Below the pieces are notes generated by a model. The model was not told the DNA's origin, made no database searches, and worked only from the letters and a program-made list of their open reading frames with translations. This document shows positions 4,670 to 5,129 of a DNA stretch of 5,129 nt, piece after piece. Position numbers and translations under genes: made by a program. Origin of the DNA: an uncultured Oscillibacter sp. (lineage in GTDB: Bacteria; Bacillota_A; Clostridia; Oscillospirales; Oscillospiraceae); the NCBI GenBank assembly GCA_948902155.1, contig CAQVQZ010000152.1:1-5129 (forward strand). Reading direction: 5' to 3'. Position 1 is the stretch's first letter. Every line of letters starts with the position of its first letter.

Positions 4670-5129
4670 ATGCTGAAAGACGAATACAAAGTATACGAGG
4701 ACAAGATGAAAAAGAGCATCGACTCCGTAGCGTCGGACTTTGCCTCCGTCCGGGCGGGCCGGGCCAACGCCGCCGTGCTGGACCGCATCCTGGTGGATTA
4801 CTACGGCAGCCCCACCCCCATCCAGCAGATCGCGGCCATTTCCTCTCCCGACCCCCGGACCCTGCTGATCTCCCCCTGGGACGGCTCCGCCCTGAAGCTG
4901 ATCGAGAAGGCCATCCAGAACTCCGACCTGGGCATCAACCCCCAGAACGACGGCAAGGCTCTGCGCCTGGCTTTCCCCCAGCTGACGGAGGAGCGCCGCA
5001 AGGAGTTGGTCAAGCAGATCCGCAAGTACGCCGAGGGCGGCAAGGTGGCCATCCGGAACATCCGCCGGGACGCTATGGACAACTTCAAGAAGCAGGAGAA
5101 GAAGTCCGAGATCACCGAGGATGAGCTGA
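4670..5129 (+). CDS. frr: Ribosome recycling factor (cut by right window edge)
   Basis: Cytoplasmic factor that, with EF-G, splits post-termination ribosomes. 153 codons plus one base are visible; the family is about 185 residues, so roughly 30 residues lie beyond the edge. Recognisable elements are the N-terminal helix with SIDSVASDFASVRAGRAN at 16-33, the beta-rich second domain around YYGSPTPIQQIAAIS at 44-58 and LLISPWD at 65-71, then LGINPQNDGKALRL at 87-100, PQLTEERRKELVKQ at 103-116 and VAIRNIRRDAMD at 126-137. The conserved arginines R129 and R132 fall at the same numbers as in E. coli RRF. The TGA at 5127-5129 is out of frame (the frame reads GAT GAG CTG A) and is not the stop. The gene lies downstream of pyrH, as in most bacteria, but after a 364-nt spacer. 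Confidence 0.96.
   Translation, partial: MLKDEYKVYEDKMKKSIDSVASDFASVRAGRANAAVLDRILVDYYGSPTPIQQIAAISSPDPRTLLISPWDGSALKLIEKAIQNSDLGINPQNDGKALRLAFPQLTEERRKELVKQIRKYAEGGKVAIRNIRRDAMDNFKKQEKKSEITEDEL

Noticed and set aside
5127..5129. TGA at the right edge as the frr stop codon
   Set aside because: It is out of frame with ATG 4670, and the protein is about 30 residues short of the family length there. The gene continues past the window.

Overview
The window looks like part of a chromosome from a GC-rich member of the class Clostridia, probably an Oscillospiraceae/Ruminococcaceae-type gut bacterium. The clues are the GC-rich coding sequence, strong Bacillota-type Shine-Dalgarno sites (AAAGGAG/GGGAGG), a class II (Firmicutes-type) GalT, a clostridial-type galactokinase, and intergenic spaces full of short palindromic repeats of a style I recall from that family. 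The assignment rests on protein similarity from memory and sequence style; no search was run.

The left part, about 1-3124, lies on the minus strand. In the direction of transcription it reads M19-family dipeptidase (2153-3124), galactokinase galK (800-2089), then the N-terminal half of galactose-1-phosphate uridylyltransferase galT (1-745, running off the left edge). galK and galT are 54 nt apart with no terminator between them and carry out the first two steps of the Leloir pathway. A good sigma-A-type promoter (TTGAAT, 17 nt, TATACT) sits in the 63-nt gap between the dipeptidase and galK. galKT can therefore be transcribed on its own, although read-through from the dipeptidase is not excluded.

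The divergent spacer (3125-3588) holds an unexplained 200-nt block of tandem hairpins next to the dipeptidase start, a candidate minus-strand promoter for the dipeptidase, and a candidate plus-strand promoter for pyrH. The dipeptidase reading frame stays open for 106 codons upstream through the hairpin block, which is a trap for start-site prediction.

The right part lies on the plus strand: pyrH (UMP kinase, 3589-4305), then frr (ribosome recycling factor, 4670 to beyond the right edge). These two are normally close neighbours in bacteria. Here they are separated by 364 nt containing at least three different palindromic modules and no credible gene.

No RNA gene, CRISPR array, transposase or phage gene is visible. 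The coding content is housekeeping and sugar metabolism. The features that deserve a second look are the intergenic repeats, the possible competing stem-loops across the pyrH stop codon, the possible sequestration of the dipeptidase ribosome-binding site, and the non-canonical sugar-binding signature of GalK.
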